NCBI GenBank assembly: GCA_025757985.1
Contig: CP107210.1
Coordinates: 744,001-808,000 of the forward strand
Length of the DNA stretch: 64,000 nt
From: Oscillospiraceae bacterium
GTDB taxonomy: Bacteria > Bacillota > Clostridia > Oscillospirales > Ruminococcaceae
Reading direction: 5' to 3'
Part shown: in pieces, positions 16,754 through 26,419 of the stretch
How the letters are laid out: each line of letters starts with the position of its first letter
How positions within the stretch are numbered: the stretch's first letter is position 1
The notes under the pieces: model-generated
Database searches by the model: none
What the model was told of the DNA's origin: nothing
What the model saw: the letters and a program-made list of their open reading frames with translations, nothing else
Position numbers and translations under genes: made by a program

Positions 16754-17308
16754 ATGCCTCGTTCCAATCAAACCAAACATCTGCTGGCCGAAAGCCTGCA
16801 GGAGCTGATGGTCACGACCCCGCTTGAAAAGATCTCGGTCAACGACATCGTGGATCATGCGGGCGTAGGCCGCAACACCTTCTACTACCATTTTGAGGAC
16901 AAGTACGACCTCGTCAACTGGTATTTCCAGAGCGGCATCACACAGTTCCTTGTGGAGCGCGGCGCCTACACCAGCTGGGATTCCCTGCTGGCAGCTATCA
17001 AGGATTATTTTTGGGAAAACAAGGTGTTCTACTGCAACGCTTTGGCCTACAACGGCCAGAACAGCCTGCAGAAGTACATGTTTGATTACCTGTGCTCTAT
17101 TTTTGAGCAGAACGCCCGGGAGCTGAACCCTGACATCAGCGCCAGCGAAACACGCGCCATCGGCCAGTTTTTTTCCGGCGCGCTGATGGGGATCCTGATC
17201 CCATGGGTGCTTGGCGGCATGCGCACCAACGGCCTTGTCATCTCTGACCTGACGATCCCGGTGTTCAACCATGACATCCTGCAAAAGCTGCTGCGCGGCG
17301 ATACCTGA
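16754..17308 (+). CDS. TetR/AcrR family transcriptional regulator
   Basis: A 184-residue repressor-type protein. The N-terminal helix-turn-helix is complete (LEKISVNDIVDHAGVGRNTFYYHFEDKYDLVNWYF); the C-terminal ligand domain, with the fixed pattern FFSGALMGILIPWVLGGMR, resembles the DhaS-type C-terminal domain. AGGAGG (16742-16747) precedes the ATG. It faces away from the radical SAM gene and could control both, which is inference. A perfect 17-bp terminator follows. Confidence 0.88.
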   Translation: MPRSNQTKHLLAESLQELMVTTPLEKISVNDIVDHAGVGRNTFYYHFEDKYDLVNWYFQSGITQFLVERGAYTSWDSLLAAIKDYFWENKVFYCNALAYNGQNSLQKYMFDYLCSIFEQNARELNPDISASETRAIGQFFSGALMGILIPWVLGGMRTNGLVISDLTIPVFNHDILQKLLRGDT

Positions 17309-17316
17309 AAAGCCAA

Positions 17317-17360
17317 ACGACCCTGTAACGATGATACCATCGTTACAGGGTCGTTTTTTG
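17317..17360 (+). terminator. Rho-independent terminator after the TetR gene
   Basis: Perfect 17-bp stem (17317-17333 with 17338-17354), four-base loop and a six-T tract. Confidence 0.9.
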
Positions 17361-17375
17361 TTATTATGTGCGGTT

Positions 17376-18326
17376 TCAGCCCAGCTGCAGGGGGAAGGAG
17401 CAGCCCTGCGGCAGCGCATTGCCGAAAACCATGTGCTCCGAGATACGCTGATTCAGGTAACTCACATCGCCGTCCCAGTCGAGCAGCAGAACCGGCTTGC
17501 CGGTCTCCATGCGGCCCTCCACAATGCTGCGGCGCAGTCTGTGGGAGGCTTCGTCCGAGATGCCGTTTTTGCGGGCGCAGACGCAGAACAGTGTCTTCTG
17601 CGCGATGCTCTCAAGCCAGTCGTCCTGCATGACCTCGTCCACGGTGTCGTCATCGACCAGAACAGTCAGGGCGTAGAACATGTTCTGCGCCTTCATACGG
17701 CGGGCGGCGCGGCAGGCCTCGGGGGTCAGCTCCGGCGTGTTCAACAGCGGCATCACCACCAGATTACGGCAGGCCACCAGCGCAGCAACGCAGTCCTCGG
17801 TCAAGGCAGCGGGGTCTGCCAGCAGACCGAAGGCCGTTTGAGGGTTGGCCTTTGCCAGCGGCACGACCTGTGCCGGATCAGTAGAAAGGGCATCCAGCAG
17901 CCAGACATAGCTGCCGTGCTTTGCCGCCTCGGGGATCATCTCCGCCAGGCGTTCGTCCCCGCAGCGTGCCGCTGTGACCCAAGAAGTAGGCTGGCCGTCC
18001 GCATCGGCCTTCTTTTTCAACTCGCTTGCACCGTAGATCAGGCCGCCGAAGCCCATATTGACACCGACCGTGCAGATGCGATCCTCATCCACGGTATCCA
18101 GCAGGCGGTGGATCAGGCTGTAATAGCAGCTGTCGGTGCGCTGCAGGGCCTTCTGTGCGTAGGCAAAAAAGTCTTTTTGCTGCGGCTTTTTTGCCAGCGT
18201 GGCACACATGTCCACATAATTGCGCAGCTGCCGGAAGCCCCCGCGGCGGATGTCCCCTACCGCGCGGTGCGCCAGCGTCATTGTAAAGCTGCGTGTACTG
18301 TTATAGTCCATTGGCAAAGCGTTCAC
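17376..18326 (-). CDS. Hypothetical protein, possibly a cluster-less radical-SAM relative
   Basis: A 316-residue protein without a clear family. Repeating strand-helix units (FGLLADPAALTEDCVAAL, NLVVMPLLNTPELTPEACRAA, MFYALTVLVDDDTVDEVM, LFCVCARKNGI) suggest a TIM-barrel. The end KPVLLLDWDGDVSYLNQRIS and MVFGNALPQG recalls the SPASM segment around 'GDV...fGN' of radical SAM proteins. No CxxxCxxC is present anywhere, so if the likeness is real the cluster has been lost. Start is GTG 18326 or ATG 18311. It lies tail to tail with the TetR gene. Confidence 0.5.
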   Translation of the reverse strand: MNALPMDYNSTRSFTMTLAHRAVGDIRRGGFRQLRNYVDMCATLAKKPQQKDFFAYAQKALQRTDSCYYSLIHRLLDTVDEDRICTVGVNMGFGGLIYGASELKKKADADGQPTSWVTAARCGDERLAEMIPEAAKHGSYVWLLDALSTDPAQVVPLAKANPQTAFGLLADPAALTEDCVAALVACRNLVVMPLLNTPELTPEACRAARRMKAQNMFYALTVLVDDDTVDEVMQDDWLESIAQKTLFCVCARKNGISDEASHRLRRSIVEGRMETGKPVLLLDWDGDVSYLNQRISEHMVFGNALPQGCSFPLQLG

Positions 18327-18432
18327 TCGCTTTCATTTCATTTTAAAGGCAGACACTCATACATTCTATGAATAGCATAGCAGATGCAGCCAAGGATTGC
18401 TATAGACAAAAAGGGTGGATTGTTTTGAATTT

Positions 18433-20805
18433 TTACTTTAATTCCACAACGGTCACGCCGCTCTCGCCCTCGCCGTAGCGACCCAGCCGGAAGCTTTTGA
18501 CCGCCTTGTGGGTGCGCAGATGCTTCTGGATGGCGGTGCGCAGGGCGCCGGTGCCGTTTCCGTGGATGATATACAGGGTGGACTGCCCGCGCAGCATGCC
18601 GCTGTCGAGGAACTTGTCCACCTCGTTGAGGGCCTCGTCCACCGTGTAACCCAGCAGGTTCAGCTCCATGCTGGTCTTGCGGGACTTATCCAACTGCACG
18701 CGGGTGGAGCGCCGCGGCTCGGCCGGCTTGCGCTTTTCCATCTTGTCAGGGGCACGCAGGTTGGACAGCGGAACCTTTGTTTTCATGATGCCGGCGCGGA
18801 CCTCCACCATGCCGTTGCGGTCGGGGCGCGCCGTAACGGTGGCCGTCTGGCCCAGATCGGCAATGATGACCTCCTGACCGATCTGCACTTCTTTGAGCGG
18901 GACGAACTCTTTGACAGGCTTCGGCTTCGCATCGGTCTGCTTGAGCAGGCTCTCGGTGTCCTTGCGGGCGATTTCCCGGGCGCGCACAGCACGCTGGGCC
19001 GCGCTGGTCTTTTCGTCCTTCTGGATACGGCGCAGCTCATCGGTCAGGCTGTAGGCCTCGTTCTGCACCTGCTGCATCAGATCATGGGCCTGACGGCGGG
19101 CATTCTCCAACTCCTCCTCACCCTTTTTGATGAGGTCATCCCGCTTTTTCTCGGCGCTTTCAAGGGCATGCTCTGCATTGTACTTGGCCTGCTCGGCCTC
19201 GGCCTGCGCCTCCTTCAGCTGGACCTTCAAATCGTCCAGCTGGGACAGCACGCTGTCCAGCCGCTTGTCATCGTTCGACATGTGATTGCGCGCGGCATCA
19301 ATGATCTCCTGCGGGATGCCCAGCTTTGCGCTGATCAGGAAGGCGTTCGACTTGCCCGGCACGCCGACGCTGAGCTTGTAGGTAGGCATCAGCGTTTCGA
19401 CATTGAATTCGCAGCTGGCATTGACAACGCCGGGCGTTTCCAGCGCATAGACCTTCAACTCGGCGTAATGGGTCGTCGCCATAAGCAAACTGCCCTGACG
19501 ACGCAGCCGCTCCAGAATGCTGACGGCCAGCGCCGCACCCTCGGCAGGGTCGGTGCCCGCGCCCAGCTCGTCCAGCAGGGTCAGGGTCGCCGGGCCGGCC
19601 AGCTCCAGAATGCCGCTGATCCGCTTCATATGGCCGGAGAAGGTGGACAGACTCTGTTCGATGCTCTGCTCATCACCGATGTCAACGAGATATTCGTCAA
19701 AATGGCAGACAACGCTGCTCTCATGCGCCGGGATCAGGAACCCGTACTGCGCCATCGCGTTGAGCAGGCCGGCTGTTTTCAGCGATACGGTCTTGCCGCC
19801 GGTGTTGGGGCCGGTGATAACGAGGGTGTCATAGTCGCTGCCCAGCTCAATGTCCACCGGCACGACCTTTTTCTTGTCGATGAGCGGGTGGCGGGCCTTG
19901 TTCAGCTTGAAATAGACCTTGTCGCTGACGGCGGGCATAAAGGCGTTCTGCTCCACGGCCAGCCGTGCCTTGGCCAGCAGCAGGTCGATCTTGAGCATTG
20001 CCTCATAGCTGTAGGTAAACTGCGGCTCCAGTGAGCCGACCTGATTCGAAAAGGAGGTCAGAATACGGGTGATTTCCTCCTGCTCCTGCGCGCGCAGCTG
20101 CATAATGCGGGCGTTGGCCTCGACTACGGCGGTAGGCTCCACAAAGACGGTCGCGCCTGTGGAGGATACATCGTGGATGACGCCGCCGACCTCACCGCGG
20201 TACTCGGCGCGGACCGGCACGACATAGCGGCCGTTGCGCAGCGAGACAACAGCGTCCTGCAGAAATTTATTGGTGGTGGAGTTGCGGATGATATTATCCA
20301 GCTTGGTGCGGATGGAATCCTCGGTCTGGCGGATTTTGCGGCGCAGATCGTGGAGCGTTACACTGGCGGTGTCGGCCATCTCCTCCGGCGAGAGGATGCT
20401 CTCTGCGATCTGCTTTTCCAGCACGGGCTGGGGCGCGAGCGCAAAGAACAGATCGTCCGTGGGCAGCATCTCATGCTCACTCAGGCCGTACCACTGGGAC
20501 AGGCCCGAAAAATTGCGCAGCGTTGCGGCAATCTCCAAAAGTTCCCCCATCGAGAGGATGCCCCCCTTGCGGGCGTGGGCAACAATGCGGCGCACCTCGT
20601 GCACGCTGCCAAAGCGGGGACTGCCGTTTTTGATAAGCAGTGCATTGATGGCATTGGTCTGGGCCAAATCGTAGCGCTCATCCTCCACGGTGGGGGCCGG
20701 CTCCAGCGCCTGCATCATCTCCTTCGTCTCCTGACAGGCGCAGAGCTGCACGGCCCGGGCAAGGACCTTGTCCAGTTCCAGTGTTGTTTTATAGGCGGTA
20801 TCCAT
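18433..20805 (-). CDS. mutS2: Endonuclease MutS2 (ribosome-collision/recombination factor)
   Basis: MutS2 (790 residues) is the MutS paralogue that suppresses recombination and, in Bacillus, rescues collided ribosomes. The ATPase carries the Walker A VITGPNTGGKTVSLKT and Walker B LTLLDELGAGTDPAEG near residues 330-420, followed by a long charged coiled coil (about 510-640) and a C-terminal Smr domain with the HGNGTG motif (YIIHGNGTGALRTAIQKHL). All domains of the family are intact. It follows recO by 17 bases, probably in one transcript. Confidence 0.96.
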   Translation of the reverse strand: MDTAYKTTLELDKVLARAVQLCACQETKEMMQALEPAPTVEDERYDLAQTNAINALLIKNGSPRFGSVHEVRRIVAHARKGGILSMGELLEIAATLRNFSGLSQWYGLSEHEMLPTDDLFFALAPQPVLEKQIAESILSPEEMADTASVTLHDLRRKIRQTEDSIRTKLDNIIRNSTTNKFLQDAVVSLRNGRYVVPVRAEYRGEVGGVIHDVSSTGATVFVEPTAVVEANARIMQLRAQEQEEITRILTSFSNQVGSLEPQFTYSYEAMLKIDLLLAKARLAVEQNAFMPAVSDKVYFKLNKARHPLIDKKKVVPVDIELGSDYDTLVITGPNTGGKTVSLKTAGLLNAMAQYGFLIPAHESSVVCHFDEYLVDIGDEQSIEQSLSTFSGHMKRISGILELAGPATLTLLDELGAGTDPAEGAALAVSILERLRRQGSLLMATTHYAELKVYALETPGVVNASCEFNVETLMPTYKLSVGVPGKSNAFLISAKLGIPQEIIDAARNHMSNDDKRLDSVLSQLDDLKVQLKEAQAEAEQAKYNAEHALESAEKKRDDLIKKGEEELENARRQAHDLMQQVQNEAYSLTDELRRIQKDEKTSAAQRAVRAREIARKDTESLLKQTDAKPKPVKEFVPLKEVQIGQEVIIADLGQTATVTARPDRNGMVEVRAGIMKTKVPLSNLRAPDKMEKRKPAEPRRSTRVQLDKSRKTSMELNLLGYTVDEALNEVDKFLDSGMLRGQSTLYIIHGNGTGALRTAIQKHLRTHKAVKSFRLGRYGEGESGVTVVELK

Positions 20806-20822
20806 ACAGGGTTTTGGTCTCC

Positions 20823-21566
20823 TTATTCAAGTACAGTTTTGAGAAAGTCCAGGCTTTTCAGTCCATGCTCAAGGTGGGCAAGCGTATACTGCTCACTCGT
20901 GCGGGAAAGTTCTTTCAGACTCTCCGGTGAGATCTTGAAGCCGAACAGCTTTTTATCCTCCGCAAGGCAGATATGGCGCAGGGCATAGAGCGCACCGTTA
21001 TCCAGATTGGTGATATGCCGCGCTTTTTCGGCACAGTCCGCGCAGAGCAGGCGGCCCTCCACAGGGTCGAGGTAGAAGTCCCCGCCCTCATACTTACCGC
21101 AGCCGGCACAGGCCAGCACATCGGGCATATAGCCCGCAAGGGTCAATGCGCGCAGTTCATAGATGGCCTTCAGTTGGCGGCAGGGGTAGCTGCGCTCACT
21201 GAGCATGTACAGGCAGTTCAGCAGCAGCCGCAGCTGGGCGTCCGCCTCCGGCGGGGCGGGGGCAAGCTCCATGGCGATCTCCGCCATATAGCTGGCCAGC
21301 GCCATCCCCTCGATGGTGGCGGAGATGCCGTGGAACACCTTTTTGACCTGCGCGTTGTCCACAAAATAGTGGCTGCGGCCGCTGGAGAGGGTAAATTCCG
21401 AATAGCAGAAGAGCCCTGTTGCGCTGAACAGGGCGCTCTTCATCCGCAGGCTGCCGCGGGCCGATGCCGACACGACCCCCAGCTCAGGCGTCAGGATCGT
21501 GATGATCCTGTCCGCCTCCCCCACCTTGACCTGACGCAGCACAAGTCCTGTCGTTGCCGTCTGCAT
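20823..21566 (-). CDS. recO: DNA repair protein RecO
   Basis: RecO (247 residues) loads RecA on single-stranded gaps. The N-terminal OB fold is clear (TTGLVLRQVKVGEADRIITILTPELGVVSASARGSLR), and the C-terminal zinc site reads LACAGCGKYEGG...LLCADC, the four-cysteine form. It sits between the YqzL-like gene and mutS2; the era-recO neighbourhood is standard in Firmicutes. Confidence 0.95.
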   Translation of the reverse strand: MQTATTGLVLRQVKVGEADRIITILTPELGVVSASARGSLRMKSALFSATGLFCYSEFTLSSGRSHYFVDNAQVKKVFHGISATIEGMALASYMAEIAMELAPAPPEADAQLRLLLNCLYMLSERSYPCRQLKAIYELRALTLAGYMPDVLACAGCGKYEGGDFYLDPVEGRLLCADCAEKARHITNLDNGALYALRHICLAEDKKLFGFKISPESLKELSRTSEQYTLAHLEHGLKSLDFLKTVLE

Positions 21567-21678
21567 ACATGCCCTCCTGCGCTGCGTTTTGCTGCAATTT
21601 GTACGCTAAATAGTCATAAACACTGCCGGACTGCGCAAAGCGCAGCCAGCCTCCCGCCAGATTTTCCACGCCTGTCAC
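21484..21678 (-). CDS. YqzL-like small protein
   Basis: A 64-residue reading frame whose first half, GGWLRFAQSGSVYDYLAYKL, fits the YqzL family (W..F...G....YL.YK), tiny proteins encoded directly before recO in many Firmicutes. The last 28 codons overlap recO in another frame and look Gly/Asp-rich and uninformative, so the functional part is probably the first 35 residues. Function unknown. Position before recO is the strongest support. Confidence 0.55.
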   Translation of the reverse strand: MTGVENLAGGWLRFAQSGSVYDYLAYKLQQNAAQEGMYADGNDRTCAASGQGGGGGQDHHDPDA

Positions 21679-21752
21679 CCCCTGCTTCTATCCTAGCAGA
21701 GGGTGGGCGGGGATGTTGGCGGAATACGGAATAAAATAAATTTGCGGATGCT

Positions 21753-21838
21753 GTAGGGGCCGGACATGTCCGGCCCGCGGCCTTACGGATAATGCTCTAT
21801 AACGGGTAGGCTGCGGGCGGGGCATGCCCCGCCCCTAC
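21753..21838. repeat. Composite GTAGGGG palindromic repeat
   Basis: Starts GTAGGGGCCGGACATGTCCGG and ends GGGGCATGCCCCGCCCCTAC, the same two-palindrome design as at 13070-13152, with an unrelated middle. It occupies the era-YqzL gap. Confidence 0.75.
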
Positions 21839-21852
21839 GATGTGCAGCATCA

Positions 21853-22764
21853 TTACGGCTTCGCAAACCCCAGCGAGTTCAGCTGCAGCTCGTTGTCGCG
21901 CCAGTCCTCACGGACCTTGACCCAGCACTGCAGGTTGACCTTGACGCCGAGCAGCTCCTCAATATCCATCCGGGCGGCGGAGGCGATTTTTTTGAGCATC
22001 TGGCCGCCCTTGCCGATGATCATGCCCTTGTGGCTCTTGCGTTCGCAGTAGATGTCCACATCAATGTCGATGAGGTCCTTGTCAGGACGCTCCTTAAAGC
22101 GCTCGACCACAACGGCAATGCCGTGGGGCACCTCCTCCCGCAGGAAGAGCAGTGCTTTCTCGCGCACCAGTTCTGCCACCAACTCCTTTTCCGGCATATC
22201 GGTGAAGGCATCGTCGTCAAAGTAGTGCGGACCTTCGTTGCCGTAGGGCTTGAGCATTGCAAACAGATCCTCACAGCCTGTGCCGTCCTTGGCTGAGATC
22301 GTGACGATGTGGTCAAAGCAGCCAAATTCCTCCAACTGCTTTTTGCGGGCCTCCAGCGCAGCAAAGCTGTCGAGCAGGTCCACCTTGTTGATAACGGCGA
22401 TGGCAGGCCCGCCCTTCTGCAGCGCCTTGACCATCGTCAGCTCTGCATCGGTAAACTCCCCTGTCGGCTCAAACAGCATCATCGTCACATCAACATCCTT
22501 GAGGCTGGCGGCGGCGGTCTGGGTCATGCGGGCGTCCAGCTTGTTGCGGGCCGCGTGGATGCCGGGGGTATCCATCAGCACATACTGCACCGGGCCTTTG
22601 GTGATGACGCCGGTGATGCGGCTGCGGGTCGTCTGGGGCTTTTTGGTCACAATAGCGACCTTTTCGCCCACAAGGTAGTTGGTCAGGCTGGATTTGCCCA
22701 CATTGGGGCGGCCGACCAGCGCTACAAATACGCTGGAGGGCATTTCAGGAATCGGTTTTGCCAT
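21853..22764 (-). CDS. era: GTPase Era
   Basis: Era (303 residues) is a 16S rRNA-binding GTPase for 30S assembly. The GTPase has VGRPNVGKSSLTN (G1), LMDTPGIH (G3) and AVINKVDLLD (G4); the C-terminal KH domain has MIIGKGGQMLKKIASAARMDIE. The ATG at 22764 begins MAKPIPEMPSSVFVALVGRP, the family start; the longer frame upstream is dgkA sequence. It overlaps dgkA by 20 bases. Confidence 0.97.
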   Translation of the reverse strand: MAKPIPEMPSSVFVALVGRPNVGKSSLTNYLVGEKVAIVTKKPQTTRSRITGVITKGPVQYVLMDTPGIHAARNKLDARMTQTAAASLKDVDVTMMLFEPTGEFTDAELTMVKALQKGGPAIAVINKVDLLDSFAALEARKKQLEEFGCFDHIVTISAKDGTGCEDLFAMLKPYGNEGPHYFDDDAFTDMPEKELVAELVREKALLFLREEVPHGIAVVVERFKERPDKDLIDIDVDIYCERKSHKGMIIGKGGQMLKKIASAARMDIEELLGVKVNLQCWVKVREDWRDNELQLNSLGFAKP

Positions 22765-23245
22765 TCGGTTGTTTGCCTTTCTCTGTTGAATTGGAAGAAC
22801 GGAAAATAAATTTGTAAAATACAATCAGCGTGATCAGAAGCCACAGCAGGCGTGTCGGCCGCGCGGTAAAGGCTGCCCACAGAATGTCCAGCCGCGGCCA
22901 GAACAGGCATACCGCCACAATGACCGTGCCGATGGCCATGACAAGCACTGCCCCTGCCGCCATATCCTTGGCCGCGCCAGCGGTCCACCAGTGGGTGGTA
23001 TCGGGCTTGTCCACCGCGCGCTCAATTGCGGAGTTGACAAGCTCCAGCGCCAGCACCGCCGCCACACAGAGCGCGATCAGGGCTGTTTCCACCGCAGGCA
23101 GCTGCGCCCAGTAGGCTGCCACAAAGGCGTAGAGCGCCGCACACAGATGAAAGCGGAAATTGCGCTCCTCCCGTATGGCGGCGCGTATGCCGTTGTAGGC
23201 ATAGACAAAGCCCCGGGCAAAATGCGTCAGCTTCTCAAATTTCAT
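22745..23245 (-). CDS. dgkA: Diacylglycerol/undecaprenol kinase family protein
   Basis: A 166-residue membrane kinase of the DgkA family, which in Gram-positives phosphorylates undecaprenol for envelope synthesis. Family motifs are ARGFVYAYNGIRAAIREERNFRFHL and the catalytic ALELVNSAIERAVD. It has the usual three membrane segments plus an extra C-terminal one (LLWLLITLIVFYKFIF), making it 30-40 residues longer than simple members. It overlaps ybeY at its start and era at its end. Confidence 0.9.
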   Translation of the reverse strand: MKFEKLTHFARGFVYAYNGIRAAIREERNFRFHLCAALYAFVAAYWAQLPAVETALIALCVAAVLALELVNSAIERAVDKPDTTHWWTAGAAKDMAAGAVLVMAIGTVIVAVCLFWPRLDILWAAFTARPTRLLWLLITLIVFYKFIFRSSNSTEKGKQPNGKTDS

Positions 23246-23735
23246 CGCTCGTATACGAAACCGTGCGGGGCAGGCCCAGCTGGATCAGGACGGCTTCTTC
23301 TTTTTCGCGCATGCGCACAGCCTCCAGACCGCCGGCCTCATGGTCGTAGCCCAGCAGGTGCAGCATGGAATGTACAGTCAGGTACGCGACCTCGCGCTGC
23401 AGGGAATGGCCGTACAGCTCGGCCTGCTCCATCGCGCGCTCCATCGAGATGACGATGTCTCCCAGCAGCTTGCAGCCGTTGTCCTCGTCAATATCATACT
23501 CGCCGTTTTCCCCCAGAGGGAAGCTGAGCACATCGGTGGCGGAGTCCTTACCGCGATACTCCCGATTCAGCTCATGGATGCGGCTGTTATCCACAAAAGT
23601 CACGCTGATCTCGGCCGGGCCGTCAAAATGCTCGAAATCCAGCACCGCATTACAGCTGCGGCGGATCAGGATGCGCAGGCCGGAAGGGACCTTTACCACA
23701 TTCTGGTCGTTCGTGATCAATACCTTATTGGACAT
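23235..23735 (-). CDS. ybeY: Endoribonuclease YbeY
   Basis: YbeY (166 residues) is a metal-dependent RNase for 16S rRNA 3' processing and ribosome quality control. The metal motif HxxxHxxxxxH is exact in LTVHSMLHLLGYDHEAGG, and SVTFVDNSRIHELNREYRGKDSATDVLSFP precedes it. It is 20 bases downstream of phoH, the usual phoH-ybeY-dgkA-era operon order. Confidence 0.96.
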   Translation of the reverse strand: MSNKVLITNDQNVVKVPSGLRILIRRSCNAVLDFEHFDGPAEISVTFVDNSRIHELNREYRGKDSATDVLSFPLGENGEYDIDEDNGCKLLGDIVISMERAMEQAELYGHSLQREVAYLTVHSMLHLLGYDHEAGGLEAVRMREKEEAVLIQLGLPRTVSYTSDEI

Positions 23736-23755
23736 GGAAATCGACCTCCGTTTTT

Positions 23756-24763
<1,008 letters not shown>

Positions 24764-24902
24764 TGCCGCATCCCTCTATGCACCGACGCGGTAATGCCAC
24801 AGCTATACATTTAGATTATATCACAGTTTTCTGCAAAAGAAACTGTGAATATTGCACAAAATTTTACCGGCGATTTCGTCACACTACGCAAAAAATGTTA
24901 AA

Positions 24903-26054
24903 TCATTGCCGCGCGGCAATGTCCGCCGTAAAAATGTAGGTCACACAGGCCTGCACCGTCTGGTTTTGCGCGGAAATTTCGCGCTGCTCCGCCTCTATCT
25001 CAGCATCGGGAAATTCCTTGAGAAGCTGCGCCCGGCAATCGCGCAGCGACAGCGCGGCAGCGGTCCTCTCCGGGTAGATCAGCGTCTGCACAGCCCGCTC
25101 CCGGCTTGTCACACGGCAAAGGCAGCCGGGCAGTGCCAAGCGTCCCAGACGCAGGGGCTGCCATTCTGTCTGCATCTCTGCGCTGCGCAGCGGTGCGTCG
25201 GTTTCCTCCGTGCGGGTATAGCCGGGCAGATACAGCGTTGTCCGCTCTGTGCTGCGACCCGTATAGGCACAAGCCCTGACCGTCAGCGGCCGGCTGGCCG
25301 TGTACTGCCGCTGCACCCGCGCCACAATGCGCCCCTGCGCGCCTTGTATCACCGCATTTCCCTTGCGGTCCAGCTTTTCTGCGGCGGCCAGCGGTTGACC
25401 CACCGTCACTGTCTGCCCCGGCTCCACCGCAGCAAAGCCGCTCTCGATCTCTACTGCCAAAATCACACCATCCGCCCTCGCATACAGCCCCGCCGTGGGC
25501 GGTGGTTCCCGGACAGTGCGGGTCTGGGCGGGGGTGCTTTCGATAGAAAGGCAGCCGCCGATAAAATTCAGGCTGATCCAGCCGAATGTCTCACTGCGGC
25601 GCAAAGCCTTCGCCTGTGCCGCCTGCAGCAGCGGCTTTGTCAGGCGGGTTCCCTCATGGATAGCACAGTCGGCAAGCAGCTGACGCATCATGGGCTGCAG
25701 GTCGGCATCCATCGCGCCGAAGTCCACGCACCAGACAAACCCGCCCAGAAATTTCAGAAGCACCAAAAACAAAATCATGCCCGCCGCCAGCCCGGGGCGG
25801 GTCTGCAGCAAGGACTCGGCGCGGCGGCCGGGGCCGCGGCGCGCTGTCACTGTGATGACCCAGCCGCCGTCCGCCGCGATTTTTTCCAGCCTGCGGCGAT
25901 CTATGCCATCGGCGGCTGCGCTGCAGCCGTCCTTCTGCCAGCGGACGCGGCGCAGGCGCACCCCCGCTGCAGCCGCATGGTTGAGGAACCGGTGGATCTC
26001 CGGTCCCTGCACCGAAAAGCGGAAGGTATCCGCAGCCCAAAGCCTAAGTTTCAC
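24903..26054 (-). CDS. yqfD: Sporulation protein YqfD
   Basis: YqfD (383 residues) is a membrane protein of the sigma-E regulon required for efficient sporulation; its molecular role is unknown. Family features: the N-terminal FRFSVQGPEIHRFLNHAAAAGVRLRRVR, one membrane segment (GMILFLVLLKFLGGFVWCVDF), and the soluble part beginning IHEGTRLTKPLLQAAQAKALRR. The start is GTG at 26054, in a GTGA overlap with the yqfC stop and ten bases after GGGAGG; this fits better than the upstream GTG at 26072, which lies in the ribosome-binding site itself. Confidence 0.88.
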   Translation of the reverse strand: MKLRLWAADTFRFSVQGPEIHRFLNHAAAAGVRLRRVRWQKDGCSAAADGIDRRRLEKIAADGGWVITVTARRGPGRRAESLLQTRPGLAAGMILFLVLLKFLGGFVWCVDFGAMDADLQPMMRQLLADCAIHEGTRLTKPLLQAAQAKALRRSETFGWISLNFIGGCLSIESTPAQTRTVREPPPTAGLYARADGVILAVEIESGFAAVEPGQTVTVGQPLAAAEKLDRKGNAVIQGAQGRIVARVQRQYTASRPLTVRACAYTGRSTERTTLYLPGYTRTEETDAPLRSAEMQTEWQPLRLGRLALPGCLCRVTSRERAVQTLIYPERTAAALSLRDCRAQLLKEFPDAEIEAEQREISAQNQTVQACVTYIFTADIAARQ

Positions 26055-26362
26055 GGCTGCGTCACCTCCCACTTGCTGCGCAGCTCGACCCGCGCAAACC
26101 GCCCGGCCAGAATCAATCTTTTGCCCGCGAAGGATTCTATCCGCAGCTCCTCGCCATACAATGTTACCAGAGTGTCCCCCATATCAAGGCAGATGCGCTG
26201 CGGGGTGAAATCCAGCACCCGGCGGCAGCCGTCTGTCAGTAGGCTGCCGCCCCGCAGTTCCATCTCCGGCAGGCGGTAAAAGCCCTGCGGCGGCGGGGCC
26301 AGCATACGGCGCAGGTCGGGGCGCCCATGGTGCTTGCGGGGATGCGGCTTTTTCGGTTTCAT
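26051..26362 (-). CDS. yqfC: Sporulation protein YqfC (YabP/YqfC family)
   Basis: The 103-residue product has a basic start (MKPKKPHPRKHHGRPDLRR) and the YabP/YqfC core (MELRGGSLLTDGCRRVLDF...ICLDMGDTLVTLYGEELRIESFAGKRLILAGRFARVEL), a small beta-rich sporulation family. GGAGGG seven bases before ATG 26362 sets the start. It is coupled to yqfD by a 4-base overlap and diverges from the ylbJ-like gene. Both genes probably belong to the mother-cell sigma-E programme, by analogy with Bacillus. Confidence 0.85.
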   Translation of the reverse strand: MKPKKPHPRKHHGRPDLRRMLAPPPQGFYRLPEMELRGGSLLTDGCRRVLDFTPQRICLDMGDTLVTLYGEELRIESFAGKRLILAGRFARVELRSKWEVTQP

Positions 26363-26419
26363 GGCTGTTCCCTCCCCGCGCAAAACTGTTACCCAAATAT
26401 ACGCAGTGAGGTGCGCAAT

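Noticed and set aside
18508..20034. A 508-codon frame opposite mutS2
   Set aside because: Shadow of mutS2 codons; no domain.
24852..26279. A 475-codon plus-strand frame over yqfD/yqfC
   Set aside because: Arg/Pro/Cys-rich shadow; the minus strand carries recognisable sporulation proteins with a coupled overlap.
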